In this document: in pieces, positions 12,366 through 22,440 of the stretch
Position numbering within the stretch: position 1 is the first letter of the stretch
How the letters are laid out: each line of letters opens with the position of its first letter
DNA from: Pollenia angustigena
Lineage: Eukaryota > Arthropoda > Insecta > Diptera > Polleniidae
Length of the DNA stretch: 64,000 bases
Direction: 5' to 3'
Assembly: GCA_930367215.1 (NCBI GenBank)
Contig: OV884060.1
Coordinates: 100,216,151-100,280,150, forward strand
Notes under the pieces: model-generated
The model's database searches: none
Told to the model about the DNA's origin: nothing
The model's input: the letters and a program-made list of their open reading frames with translations, nothing else
Made by a program: the position numbers and the translations under genes

Positions 12366-12826
12366 TAGTACATGAAGTTCTCAAAGTAGAATGATGACGA
12401 AAACCATATCGGGCCATTCTGCTGATGCTTCTGTTAACAAAGGAGAATATAAAATAAGTGAAACATGTGTTACAGGGGTAAGTGTTTTGAATTATTCTTA
12501 AATAAATGCATATAATGTCTCTGAAGCTTCTTCACACTGTTAAAACACACTCTAACCAATTTGATTCTACATTAAATTCACGTTGTTTCAACTTGAAATA
12601 ACTTTCATTCAACGTGATTCGGATTGTTATTTCAATATAAATGACATTTTGCTCTTACTTTACTGCAATGTTAAATTAACATGAATTATAATTATTTTAA
12701 AAGAAAAAAATTTTGTTCGCAAGTTAATGTAAAATCATGTTAAATGAACACGAAGCAAAATCACTACCGAAAATGGTAAAAATCAACCTTGTTTTCGACG
12801 ATTTTACATTGATTTTTTTCTGTGTG

Positions 12827-13388
12827 CATCACTAGTAAACATCAATAAATCAATGGTGAATGTTATTCCAACTTATTATGTAATCGACGATTTGAAGTAA
12901 AAAAAAAAATAAGCTGGCAAAAATTCAAGAATTATACTATAGTATACAACTTGCTTCTTTATTTTCCCCGAGTAGAGTCTTTCTTTTCCTGGACTATTTC
13001 ATCTCTCGGAAAAGCGTGTTTGATTTTTCAATTTCCCGGGGAATGCAACATATAATTTAATTTAATTTAAAAAATTGAATAACAATTAATATTTCAGTTC
13101 TTTTTATGCAGAGCATTATAAAATATTAATTTTGAATAGGATTTAAATACAGAATAAGAGTTTACATAATTGCTTGACAGCCTATTTCTAATTTTAATCA
13201 ATGAGAGTCCTGTCAATAAGAAAACAAGTTCCCTTTCTAAGGATGTTTGCCTTTAGAGACAAAGGATCATTATATCATCTCAGGACACTTTACATTTTTT
13301 TAAAGATTTTCTTTGAATCGAATCAGCGTTTGTTTTCTTTACTAATTGCGGCATTTAAAATTACCTTAAATATCATCATATCTAATAG
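12827..13388. other. Unannotated AT-rich sequence
   Basis: No gene. The open frame at 13201-13533 overlaps a MITE and has no recognisable domain. Confidence 0.4.
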
Positions 13389-13585
13389 AGGGGCTACTCT
13401 CGATTGCGATGCGAAAGAAAATGGAAGCAAATCTAGTTATTGGTACTCTTTAATGAGTTTGCGCATTTGTCTACGCCATCTTAAATTTCTATTGCCAGTA
13501 TTGCTATATTTTCAAAAAATTTTGAGAAAGTAATAGAGAGTACCAATCGAAATTTTGTTCGCATCTCAACAGAGAGTAGCCGCCC
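13389..13585. mobile_element. MITE with GGGGCTACTCTC ends
   Basis: Left 'GGGGCTACTCTC..TTG.GATGCGAA' pairs with the reverse complement of right 'TTCGCATCTCAACAGAGAG' plus 'TAGCCGCCC'. 'ATTGGTACTCT' lies in both arms. About 197 bp, non-coding. Confidence 0.6.
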
Positions 13586-13920
13586 AGAAATAGTATTTGC
13601 CGCATTTTAGAATCTAATCCAAGAAGTCTTTTATGCAGCTATAATATATCATATAATTTTTTGAGGCAAGAGGCAGCAACTTTTTTACGTTTTTAATAAA
13701 TAAATCTGGGGTTTTTAAAAAAATTTCAAATTATGGTTGTTTTAACTTTTCTTTTTTTACTCGTTCGAAATGTCAGAGCATCACAATTAAGCATTGCCCA
13801 GTGTTGCCAGAAGTTAGGGGAAAATCCCAACATGTACGTATTTTTGATACTAAAATAGCAGCGTAGGGAAAATCGGACAGATTTTTTATAATCTCCAAAA
13901 TTTAGGGAATTTTCGTCATA
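13586..13920. other. Sequence flanking the LINE 3' end
   Basis: No gene. 'CAGTGTTGCCAGAAG' near 13799 looks like a hAT tip but no matching partner was found. Confidence 0.35.
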
Positions 13921-14039
13921 TTTTTTTTTATTATTATCCAACACTCAGGGGATGCCCCCTACTAATGCAATGCATTGTGTTTGAATTAGAAAAATAGGTT
14001 ATGGGGAGAAGGAAAGAGTGAGTAGTGTTTGTGGACATT

Positions 14040-15503
14040 TCATTTGAATTTTTCCAAATTGTATCCGACTGGGAAGACTTCTGCCGGGAGTCCATTCCAC
14101 ACACGGCTAGTTCGACCAAGAAACGAATTTTCTCTGTAATGCGTTGTGCGATGCATTGGACAGTCGACAACAAACGGATGTGCTCTGCTGGAAAGGCGAG
14201 TGCTACGGGCATGCACCCGCGTCTCAGGGATGAGTTCGCCCATCTCAGCTGAACATCTTCCGTGGTAATATCGATAGAACAATGCCACACAACCCACATT
14301 CCGACGATGCTCCAAAGAGTCAATAGAGCTGGGTACCCTACTGTCATTGATGAGCTTCAACGCACTTCTTTGCACCCGATCCAGAAGCTTCAAGATAGAG
14401 CTTGGAGCACCTGCCCAGATATGGGAGTTGTATTCCATTTTCGGTCGGATACACTTGAATGCTTCTTTCGACACTTGAAAGACATGTTGGTTCCAACGAA
14501 CATCACATTGAATTTTCATGCCCAGAACATCAAGAGTGTCTGATTCTTCAATAGTTATACCTCCCATGGATACAGATGACGCTGACTCCACAAGACGTCT
14601 GTGGGTCAACATGCAACATTGAGTCTTACGAGCATTAAAATCGACCCTATTCGCAATACCCCACTCGGAGATGGTCGTTAGGTCAAGATTGAGTGTGTCA
14701 TTCATATTCCGTCTCATAGCTTCCACCTCAGTAAGGCTTGGTCTATGATCAAAGGAAAATGAATGACAAATGCTGCTGTCATCTGCGAAAGAATAGATAG
14801 GATTGGAAGTTAGACAAAGGAGGTCGTTAAGAAAAATAAGAAAAAGTGTAGGAAAAAGAACGGAGCCCTGCGGTACACCTGAATTCAAATGAAACTCCTC
14901 CGATGAGAACCCATCTATAACAACCCGTATAGAGCGGTCCTTGAGAAAGCTCGATATAAATCGAGAGAAATCACTACCAACACCAAACGCAATAAGCTTT
15001 GAAACGAGTGCACCGTGCCACACACGGTCAAACGCTTTGGAAATATCCAGAGCAACCACTTTGCTTTCTCCAAATTGGTGAATAGAACGACTCCAACGTT
15101 CCGAAAGAAACGCTAACAGGTCTCCCGTAGAACGACTTCTACGAAAGCCATACTGTCTATCACACAAAGGTGAATTGGACTCTAGATAATTTACCAAGTG
15201 GTGATTGATCATGCTCTCCATGACCTTCGAGAGCGTAGAGCAAATTGCTATTGGTCGGTAGTTTTCGGGGTTTGTAGCCTCACCCTTTTTTGGGATTGGC
15301 TGGACGTTGGCTACCTTCCAGCAAGAAGGAAAAACTCCCACCCGGTACGAGTAGCTAAACAATTTTGCTAAAGGACGAGACAATGACAATGCACACTTTT
15401 TCAAGACTAAAGCCGTAACACCATCCGGCCCCGGGGACTTATTTACGTTGAGATCCTCAAGGACCCTTTTAACTGCACGCGCTCGAAAAAATATATTGGA
15501 CAT
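14040..15503 (-). pseudogene. LINE reverse transcriptase domain
   Basis: Residues refer to the frame from the ATG at 15503. NKSPGPDG (21-28), NYRPIAI (81-87), ALDISKAFD with the first catalytic Asp (151-159), GVPQGSVLFPTLF (209-221) and the catalytic FADD box (239-242) are all present in order. The C-terminal part contains RPKMEY (353-358) and LEHRR. About 25-30 residues normally found between SKEAFKC and RPKMEY appear deleted. The frame ends with TGA at 14040-14042 in FK*, and conserved-looking codons (NVHKHYSLF) continue beyond it, so this stop is probably a mutation. A one-base frameshift near 15520-15545 separates it from the endonuclease frame. In life it would copy the element's RNA at a nicked target site. 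Confidence 0.85.
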
Positions 15504-16786
15504 AGTAACGCATACCCTTTCGAGTTCGGGCAGTGTTGATTGCCCTCCGGCAGGTATGCATTTTTTGCAAACATGTCAGCAAAAAGGTTGGCCTTATCAA
15601 CAGGGTCCGTGAATATTTGATCATTCATTATAAGGGTTGGAATGGATGAACTAGTACCATTCCTTACCCTTTTAACAAATGACCAAAAGGTCTTACTACC
15701 CCGAGGTGCAGCAAGGACCTTAGCACGCAGACGCTGTTCGTAAAGAAGTTTTTCACGTCTGGCACATTCGTTTCTCGTCCGTTTGTGTAACGCGTCAGTA
15801 ACTGGGTTTTTGTCATTACGCCAATTATTGAAAGTATCCTCTCTGGATCTGACTGCATATCTGCACGTCTGATTAAACCAGCACTTATGTCCAGGTTTAG
15901 TCGAAATTAGCTTGGATGGAATGAATAATTTCATTCCCAGCTTTATCACATTTACCATCATTTCTGCCGCAGCGTTAGCATTGTCATCAAGAAAACATAG
16001 TTTCCAGTTAAAATGCTGAAAGACGTCATTAAGCTCAGCCCAACGAGCCTTTTCATAGGCAAAAATAGAGCGCTTCGTCGCTGGTTTTGAAGCGCTACGA
16101 AGGTCCGAAAATGAAAAGGATGCGTTTCCGAGAGGCGCAAGTAGCTCAACTTCGTATTTGTCAGGATGCGAATTGAGAAAAAGGTCGAGGGTATTACGAA
16201 ACTGCCCTTCAACACACGGAATGTGTGTTGGCTCATTCACAAGTTGCACAAGGTGGTTATGTGCAGCGAAGAGCTCAACATATGAGCCCTCAGGGGTCGT
16301 AAGGCTTGAATGGCGAAGCCATGACGAATTATGCACGTTGAAGTCTCCGGCAACGACAATTTCACTATTCTGACAGACCCCAAGGATTCCAGTAATGGAA
16401 TCGGATACGGAGTCAAAACAGTTGTTCGAGTTTACCGTGTCTAAGTTTGGGCTCCTATAGATGAACCCGAAGTGTAATAAGTGTGTCCTGATTTGGAATT
16501 TAACCCAAAGGGAGTTAAATTCCGCATCACTACATCCCAGATGGGGCTGAAGTTGGAACACAACATTTTCACGAATGTACAATGCAAGGCCCCGATGAGG
16601 AACAAAAAGGGATATAAATTGATACCCAGGTATTTGGAAATCCTGTGGATCAGCATCTCCTCCTACCTTAGTTTCACATAAGGCGAAAATATCCAGCCGA
16701 TGAAATCGAATGTGAGCATATACAAAGATGAAATTTGCCCTCAGTCCACGTATGTTGCAAAAATCCAGACGAAATCTGCCAGCCAT
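15443..16786 (-). pseudogene. LINE endonuclease domain and linker
   Basis: ATG at 16786. Exonuclease-endonuclease-phosphatase fold motifs are visible: NIRG (11-14), ETK with the metal-binding Glu (38-40), VVAGDFNVH (144-152), NTLDLF (198-203). The S-D-H motif expected just after PLGN (218-221) is missing. PLGNASFSFSDLR suggests a deletion of about ten residues that removes the catalytic His. After the domain comes a basic linker (QRLRAKVLAAPRGSKTFW) typical of jockey/CR1 elements. The last ~20 residues are out of frame because of the shift near 15520-15545, and the true frame continues into the reverse transcriptase. Confidence 0.8.
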
Positions 16787-17059
16787 AATAAGGAAAAATT
16801 CAAATTAATATTTATGACAATGATACTAGTGGCCTAGCACCGGAATTGTTGTTATTTTTTGATATTATTATTTCCAGAGTTGCTTGTCGCTTAAAAGTAA
16901 GCGACCCTAAAACGTTTGTATGTAAATGTTTTTTCAAAGATATCATTCAATCAGTGATGCCAACTTTTTGAAAGCAAAAAGCACTTTAAAATTTGAAAAA
17001 AGCACTATTTCGAGCAACAAAAAGAGTAAAAAAGCACTAAGCCATTTTTACAATTTAAT

Positions 17060-17126
17060 TAAACACAAAACAAGTTGCATTCGGTTGTGCCGAATATTGT
17101 ATACCTCCCAAATTAAAAAAAGGCCA
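17060..17126 (+). repeat. Fragment of an 'ATTCGG-TGTGCCGAAT' dipteran repeat
   Basis: 'ACAAGTTGCATTCGG', 'TGTGCCGAAT' and 'GTATACCTC' form a small palindromic head. The same words appear in reverse near 50580-50640. It abuts the Transib target site. Confidence 0.4.
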
Positions 17127-17370
17127 CGGCGCACACTGGGGATTTTTGTATGGAGGTGAGGAAAAAAATATATTTGTCAAAAAATATAATGATTTCATCA
17201 CAAATTAAGTTTTATTTATATAGTAATACACAAAAGTAATCAAAATAAAGAAAGTTAGAGAAATGTATATCGTTACCTACAATGTAAAAAACCCTAACTA
17301 ACAAAAAAATTTAAAAGATTTTTTTTTAATTTTTAATTCATTATTTATTTTAAATCTACTTTTTAATTTA

Positions 17371-19228
17371 TTATTCTAAAAGAGCCTTAACTTCGTCGCT
17401 TATATCACTATGCTTTTTCTGGCTAAATGAAGGAGTCAAGTGTGAGATCATGGGATCTGATGTTACCATCATTCGGTGCATAATATTCGTTCGTGACAAT
17501 TCGACTGCATTTTCTGGAGTGTCTAAGGCGATATTTTTTATAGTCTTTGTTACGACTTTCCTGAGCCTCTTCGGATAACAAGCCTACAGGAAAAATACAC
17601 TTTTCAATTATATATTTTCCATGAATCAGAATTTTGTGGAGTGTTGGTGGCATATTGTACCACTCGTACAGTGCAACAAACTTTTTTGCCGTCTCCAGAC
17701 AAAAATCACCAAATTTTTTCGAATCTAGTGCCTCGGTAATGGTTATAGCTTCGAGAATTGTTGAAAACCTCTTGATTATGTCTTCATCTAGACCAGTGAT
17801 TGCGGAAATCAAAGCAGGATTAGCAAAGAATCTTCGTGACGTATTTCCTGAATTTATCGTACCAGAGCCTTGTTTAACAGTATCAACCTGTATTCCAATT
17901 TTCTCTTTAATTTCACGCTTTATCAAACATTTTCGGGCTTCTCTTATCGGACGAGTATTTGAGTCGACTCTTCCACTTTTAAATTCAATATTGTAAGCTA
18001 CATGCAAATGACACTCCATCAGCTTAATACGCGCATGAAGTGGTGACATACCAAATTGCAGTGCTTGTTCATTTACGGGCATAGCTTGAACTTCTTCGAT
18101 TTTATTCATTTTGGATGTTGTTGCTCCACAAATAAAACAAGAAGATGCTGCTGGTGTCTCTGTTACTGATTGTGCTGTCTTGCCGTCAATCATTGTAAAA
18201 TATAATTCATGTTTTACTTTAAAGTTACGATTAATTACTGTTAACTCAAATTCTTTTAGTTGATATATCTCCTCATCGACTCTTCTCTTTTCTTCTCGTA
18301 TAACTTGAGGTGTCTCTTTAACGTATGCAAACTGTAGTGTTCTACAATACTGTGTGGAAGAAGGTTTATTGTTGTTCCATACTAATTTATTTATGTCATC
18401 ACTCAATGATAATTTTAGTGGTACAACTGATGTCATATATAAATGAGAGTCAGAAATTTGATCATCTGAAAACCTCTGTTGGTATTCGCTTTGACCAGAT
18501 GCGCCATCACATCCCCATTTATAGTCCATTGTAAGATTATCGCTTTCAATTTTATTTATTTCCTTTACTGATTTGGTCTCTAGGACTCTTTTAGCAGTAT
18601 GATCCAACAGATTTTGCAGAGGTACACTGCCTGAACTTTCAGTAATAGAAATTTCTAGAGGATAACTGTTAGTTTTTTCTTTCGTGAGTTGTTTGTATGG
18701 TACGAGTATGTTATATCCTTCATTTTGTAACCAATGCATTAGATACTCGTATTTTTATTTTGTAAGTTCAAGCTTTGTAAACATCCCCAAAGTTTTTAAT
18801 GTACAAATTTTGTGGTTGGTTTTTGAAATACTAGAAGAAAAATCAATTACTTCTTGAGGAAACATAGAACGTACTTCATCCCTTTTGTATCGTTTGGCGC
18901 GATCACAGCACTCCTCAAACGATTTGCGTGGCCGACCAAGTGCAGAACTGGTAGAACATTCAGCCTCAGTAAACTTAATTGTAAATGTGCCTTCAAGCCA
19001 ATTTGCGTTCTTTTTTTCAAATCGCGACTTCGTACGGTTAGAATTCTGCCATCTTTGTTTGAAGTTACAGTAAAAGTTTTTATATATTTTATCCAAAATT
19101 TCACATGCTCTAGTATCGTTTAAGCCAACGTGCAATTGTTGCAAAAACTGTTTTAATTTTGTTCTGTCTTTGTCAAATTCCAGAAGCTTCGAGCATAAAA
19201 CCCCATGAGAAATAGAAAAACTTTCCAT
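17371..19228 (-). pseudogene. Transib transposase (RAG1-core homologue), copy 1
   Basis: ATG at 19228. The N-terminal 157 residues include WL followed by GRPRKSFEECCDRAKR (near 98-113), then an in-frame TAA at 18755-18757. The same frame continues with MHWLQ (ATG at 18739). Residues below count from that Met. WGCDG gives the first catalytic Asp (78) and FTMIDGK the second (185), followed by CFIC zinc ligands (201-204). SGNTSRRF (297-304) corresponds to the RAG1 block around NGNFARKL. LHKILIH (368-374) gives the two zinc-binding His, and EEAQESRNK the catalytic Glu (394). The D-to-D spacing is 107, against 108 in mouse RAG1 as I recall it. A one-base shift near 17487-17492 (after VTNE) diverts the frame to a stop at 17423. 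The other frame carries the expected MVTSDP block and ends at 17371. Broken copy of a cut-and-paste transposase. Confidence 0.93.
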
Positions 19229-19273
19229 TGCCGTAAAACTCTTGGTCCTTAGTTTCAGTTATAATTAAAAAAA

Positions 19274-20048
19274 CGGAGAAAAATCGGTTGTGCTTTTCGC
19301 GTTCGTCAGCACTTGTTGAAGGACAAAAATCGATAAATGAACACCTATAAATACTACGTATTTTTCAATATTTTACTGACAGGTACGTTCCAAAACATGA
19401 GCACTAATAGATGTGGGTGGAATTTCTGTAAAAAAATCATACAGGTAGCCAACGGAAAACCCCAAATAATTAAAAAAGTGCACTTTCCTTTTTTCCTTTC
19501 AATTGTCCACCCACATTTATTACCGCTTATTACTTTGCTACCGCAATCATAAAAATCAAATAACCTTTTGTTTATTACTTTTTTTTTGAATTCTAAGAAT
19601 CATAAAAAAAGTCATAAATGTTTTTGCAAAGAATTTTGTGCATATCTCGAGCAAATTTTTGAAATGTATACCTTCACTTAATTGTTAATAAAAGCGAAAC
19701 GCGTTCATCGATTTTCATGATTTATGTCTCATTTATTTCATAGGTTATGTGACTTCACGTGAAAGTAATAGGACTTGAAACTTTTTTTACTGTTTTCGAT
19801 TTTTTATGAATTAAAAATAAAAAATTTAAATTTTTTGGGCAAAAAATATATTTTTTCTTCATACATTTATTTATAACTGTTGCTTATGTAGCAAAATGTT
19901 TTATAAACAGATGAAAGTAATTGTGATTCTTGATTTGTCTAAATTTTTTTCAGCAAAATCCGACTAGTGGTTCTCGAGTTATGTTAAACAAAAGAGCCTT
20001 ATCAGAATTGAGTCCCGAATCAATCAGCTGAAAAATGTTGTACTGTGT
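19274..20048 (-). promoter_or_regulatory. Copy of the CACAGTA-element upstream module inside Transib-1
   Basis: Homologous to about 11432-12365, in the same orientation and starting at the same distance from the start codon (46 versus 44 bp). It ends CTGAAAAATGTTGTACTGTG at 20029-20048. This matches the left tip of the 8742-12365 element even better than its right tip. Likely supplies 5' UTR and promoter; function not shown. Confidence 0.7.
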
Positions 20049-20563
20049 AATGCAACAAATTGAGAGGTGGCACCTGGTGGCACTTGAAAAGTATTAATAA
20101 TGTTAAAACAGATATAAGACAATGTATTAGTAGTGATTTCAAACTAAAGAAAAGTAAAGATCAAATTGCAGGTCCAAATGTTTGGAGAAAAATGGGATTT
20201 TTGTTATATGTTCATAAAAATACACAACAAAAAAAAAAAAAAAAAAAATTAAGTCTCTGCAGATTTTTTCAATTTTAGTATACTGAAATATACTACTTTA
20301 AATAGAAAAAAAAAGAAAAACGTTAGCTCACATAGTAAAAAAATATTCGCATTTAAATTCTTAGGTTTAAATTAAGTTGGTTCGGTAAAACACACAAGTT
20401 CTGAGTTTGAGACGGATATAAAAAAAAACTGGCAGTCAGATCGGAGTAATTCTTTTTGATTTGATTGTACCATTTAGTCTAAAATTGCAACATATCACTG
20501 CATATTGCTTGAAGACTATGTTGACAATTTGACTTTTTTCCGCGAAATCCCCAGTGTGCGGCG

Positions 20564-20802
20564 TTGATGGGGGCCATTTTCATTTAAGATTAAATAATAA
20601 ATAATAATAAACAGATTTACATTTGTATATAAACATGTTTAAATGTTTTATTGTTATCTTCAATAAAAATAATATAATCCAAATCATTTGGAGTTTAAAT
20701 TGGCCATAAAACAGTTTTAAAGTAATACAGTGCGAGCTCGATTTTCGTAACTCGAAAAAATCTGTCCTGTTGCAATTACTGAAAATTTGCATTGACCGAC
20801 CA
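20564..20802. other. Sequence between Transib-1 and the Helentron
   Basis: AT-rich, non-coding, presumably part of the hAT-like shell. 'GGGGGCC' at 20569-20575 continues the sequence interrupted by Transib-1. Confidence 0.4.
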
Positions 20803-21572
20803 TCTATATACATATAAAAAAATGAAAAATGTTCGTATGTTTGTTTGTCTGTTTGTTTGTTGGCTTATAGACTCCTAAACTATTGAACCGATTTTCTTGA
20901 AATTTTGACAGTAACATCACGTGAGCCCTGAATATATAAAAATATAAAATTAAAAATAAAATAGGCTACTTATTTATTATTATTTTTTCGATAGGGGCAG
21001 GGGAATTGGTATCCCCATAGGATGGCAATATTAAGTATCGCATATCTTAAGAGCCGCTGCACTCATTTTGTTGAACTTTTGGTAGAAGGATCTTCTGAGT
21101 CCCAAAATTGAAATAAAATAGCAGCAGGGAAAGTGGTACCCCCCATAGGACGCCAGTGTTTAATACCGCATATCTTAAGAACTGAAATAGTGAGAATGTT
21201 CAAACTTTGTAGAAGTCACTCTCATGGTATACTTCACTTCTGGAAATAAAAATAAAGCGGGTAGGTGCACGGGGGGAAATACCTCCCATAGGATGCATAT
21301 AATAAATATCGCTCAACTGAAGAACTATTGAAGGGAGAGTCTTCAAACGTGGTTGAAGCTACTATTGTGGTAAACTATACATTTTAATATAAAAATGGGC
21401 GGGGTAGACAGAGGAGGAGCAGTACCCCCCATAGATAGAAATATTAATAAGAGACGCGGAAATACCTCCCATGGGATACATATATTAAATATCTCTCAAC
21501 TAAAGAACTATTAAGGGGAGAGTTTTCAAACGTGGTTAAAGCAGTGTAGCGAAGCGCACCGGGTTAAGCTAG
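20803..21572 (+). mobile_element. Non-autonomous Helentron/DINE-like element
   Basis: Starts TCTATATACATATAAA and ends 'GCGAAGCGCACCGGG' plus 'TTAAGCTAG', with a small palindrome before the CTAG tip. These are the usual marks of Helitron-like DINE/Helentron elements in insects. Inside is a degenerate tandem array of about 125-140 bp units, each with 'CCCATAGGA'-type words (near 21015, 21143, 21286, 21428, 21466) and 'CGCATATCTTAAGA' or 'CTCAACTNAAGAACT'. No Rep/helicase is encoded. Confidence 0.7.
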
Positions 21573-22022
21573 TTGTTTATAAAACTTAATGACAGCATAT
21601 ATTTAAATAGACATCCTTATATTTTATCGTTTAAATAAAACAATTGGCTTAAGATATTATCCAATTATTTTTAAATATGTACGCTTCTGAATAAAGAACA
21701 CACATAAGGCGTAAAATAGAAAAAATATGTATGTTTGCATTCTGATACTTAGTCAAACCTTTTTTCAATAGCACTAGAGGTAAAAGTGCAAAACACGTGG
21801 AAAACTCAAGCGCGAGAAAAATGGCAGGTAACACAACGCTCGTTTTAAAAGTATTTTCTTTCAGCTGTTTTTAATTTATTTAACTTTGCATATACCAGGC
21901 TAGGCTCTTTTTTTGTTTTTTAAGTCTTTGCGTTTTTTTTGCACGGTTTCCAACTGCATGTTTTTTAACAATTCCCAATATTTTCCAATCCATATTCTAT
22001 TTTTGAAACAGTGTCTAAATCT

Positions 22023-22223
22023 TTAAAAAAATGTTTGCCGAAATACATCGTTTCTATGCACGCTTAAAAGTGCAACGTTTCGTAAAATTTCCAAATTGCT
22101 AGGAAGCCTAGCTCTAACCTCGTAAATAAAATTCTTGGTAAAACGAATGTAACTTTCTTTTATCACTTTTTTATCATTTGAAATCTTAAAATCTTTACTA
22201 GCCTTCTCAAAATTGTACCCCAA
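22023..22223 (-). pseudogene. Possible hAT transposase remnant
   Basis: A 66-codon frame reads FIYEVRARLPSNLEIL followed by RNVALLS, like the helical part of hAT transposases (F..EL...LP.N..IL....LLS). The nucleotide stretch 21898-22020 next to it is homologous to 25556-25710, so this belongs to a repeated family. Short and decayed; the assignment rests on a pattern, not on a catalytic motif. Confidence 0.3.
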
Positions 22224-22440
22224 ATAGCAAAGTTGAACTTAATCATCCATCCTCTTTATAATCGAAGTTTTTAAAAATGTTAGAAAAAAATACAAAATTG
22301 TAAAAAGCACTAAAGGCACTAACGAAAAATTTAAAAAGCACCAAGCTAGTGCTAGTTTGGCACTATGGATAAAATTTTGGCGTTTTGAGGCATCAAAAAG
22401 CACCATAAATAGTGCCAAAAGCACTAAGTTGGCATCAATG

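Larger units (their letters stand above)
8424..12826. mobile_element. Old TIR element (CACACMGAAAAAAAT ends) invaded by another transposon
   Basis: Left end CACACCGAAAAAAAT followed by 'CCAATGTTAC'. Right end read inward CACACAGAAAAAAAT followed by 'CAATGTAAAATCG'. The arms carry 'TTCAATATTGAAT' and 'ATTAACAT' words shared with the partial copy at 23717-24294. Removing the insertion 8742-12365 leaves a non-coding element of about 0.78 kb. No confident target duplication. Confidence 0.6.
13921..16790 (-). mobile_element. Decayed non-LTR retrotransposon (LINE, jockey/CR1-like)
   Basis: Minus-strand element with an apurinic-type endonuclease (15443-16786) followed by reverse transcriptase (14040-15503), ending in an A-rich tail (13921-13936, 'ATAATAAAAAAAAA' on the minus strand). 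There is no ORF1 with zinc knuckles upstream, so the 5' part is missing or the copy is 5'-truncated. The 5' border is uncertain and could reach about 16920. I saw no target-site duplication. Clade within the jockey/CR1 group not decided. Confidence 0.85.
17132..20558 (-). mobile_element. Transib DNA transposon (RAG1-related), copy 1, complete ends
   Basis: Inverted termini CACACTGGGGATTT at 17132-17145 and 20545-20558 (14 bp perfect). The GC-rich pentamer CGGCG is duplicated at 17127-17131 and 20559-20563. A 5-bp GC-rich duplication and a CAC-starting tip like the RAG recombination heptamer (CACAGTG) are the known Transib hallmarks. Length 3427 bp. It encodes one minus-strand transposase (17371-19228) with two lesions. 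The 5' side (about 19274-20048) is not ordinary Transib sequence: it matches the upstream module and terminus of the unrelated element at 8742-12365. Confidence 0.95.
16952..22440. mobile_element. hAT-like shell holding a Transib and a Helentron
   Basis: Left tip CAGTGATGCCAACTT (16952) and right tip read inward CATTGATGCCAACTT (22440). Both subterminal regions are full of AAAAAGCAC words (16976-17040 and 22300-22430). Flanking octamers CATTCAAT and CCTCTAAC share only 4 of 8, so the pairing is unproven. Removing the Transib (17132-20558) and Helentron (20803-21572) leaves about 1.3 kb, including a possible transposase remnant at 22023-22223. Confidence 0.5.

Noticed and set aside
13799..13820. 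hAT terminus CAGTGTTGCCAGAAG
   Set aside because: No partner end and no duplication were found.
17371..19228. A domesticated RAG1-like host gene
   Set aside because: It lies between perfect TIRs and target duplications and carries a stop and a frameshift, so it is a transposon copy.
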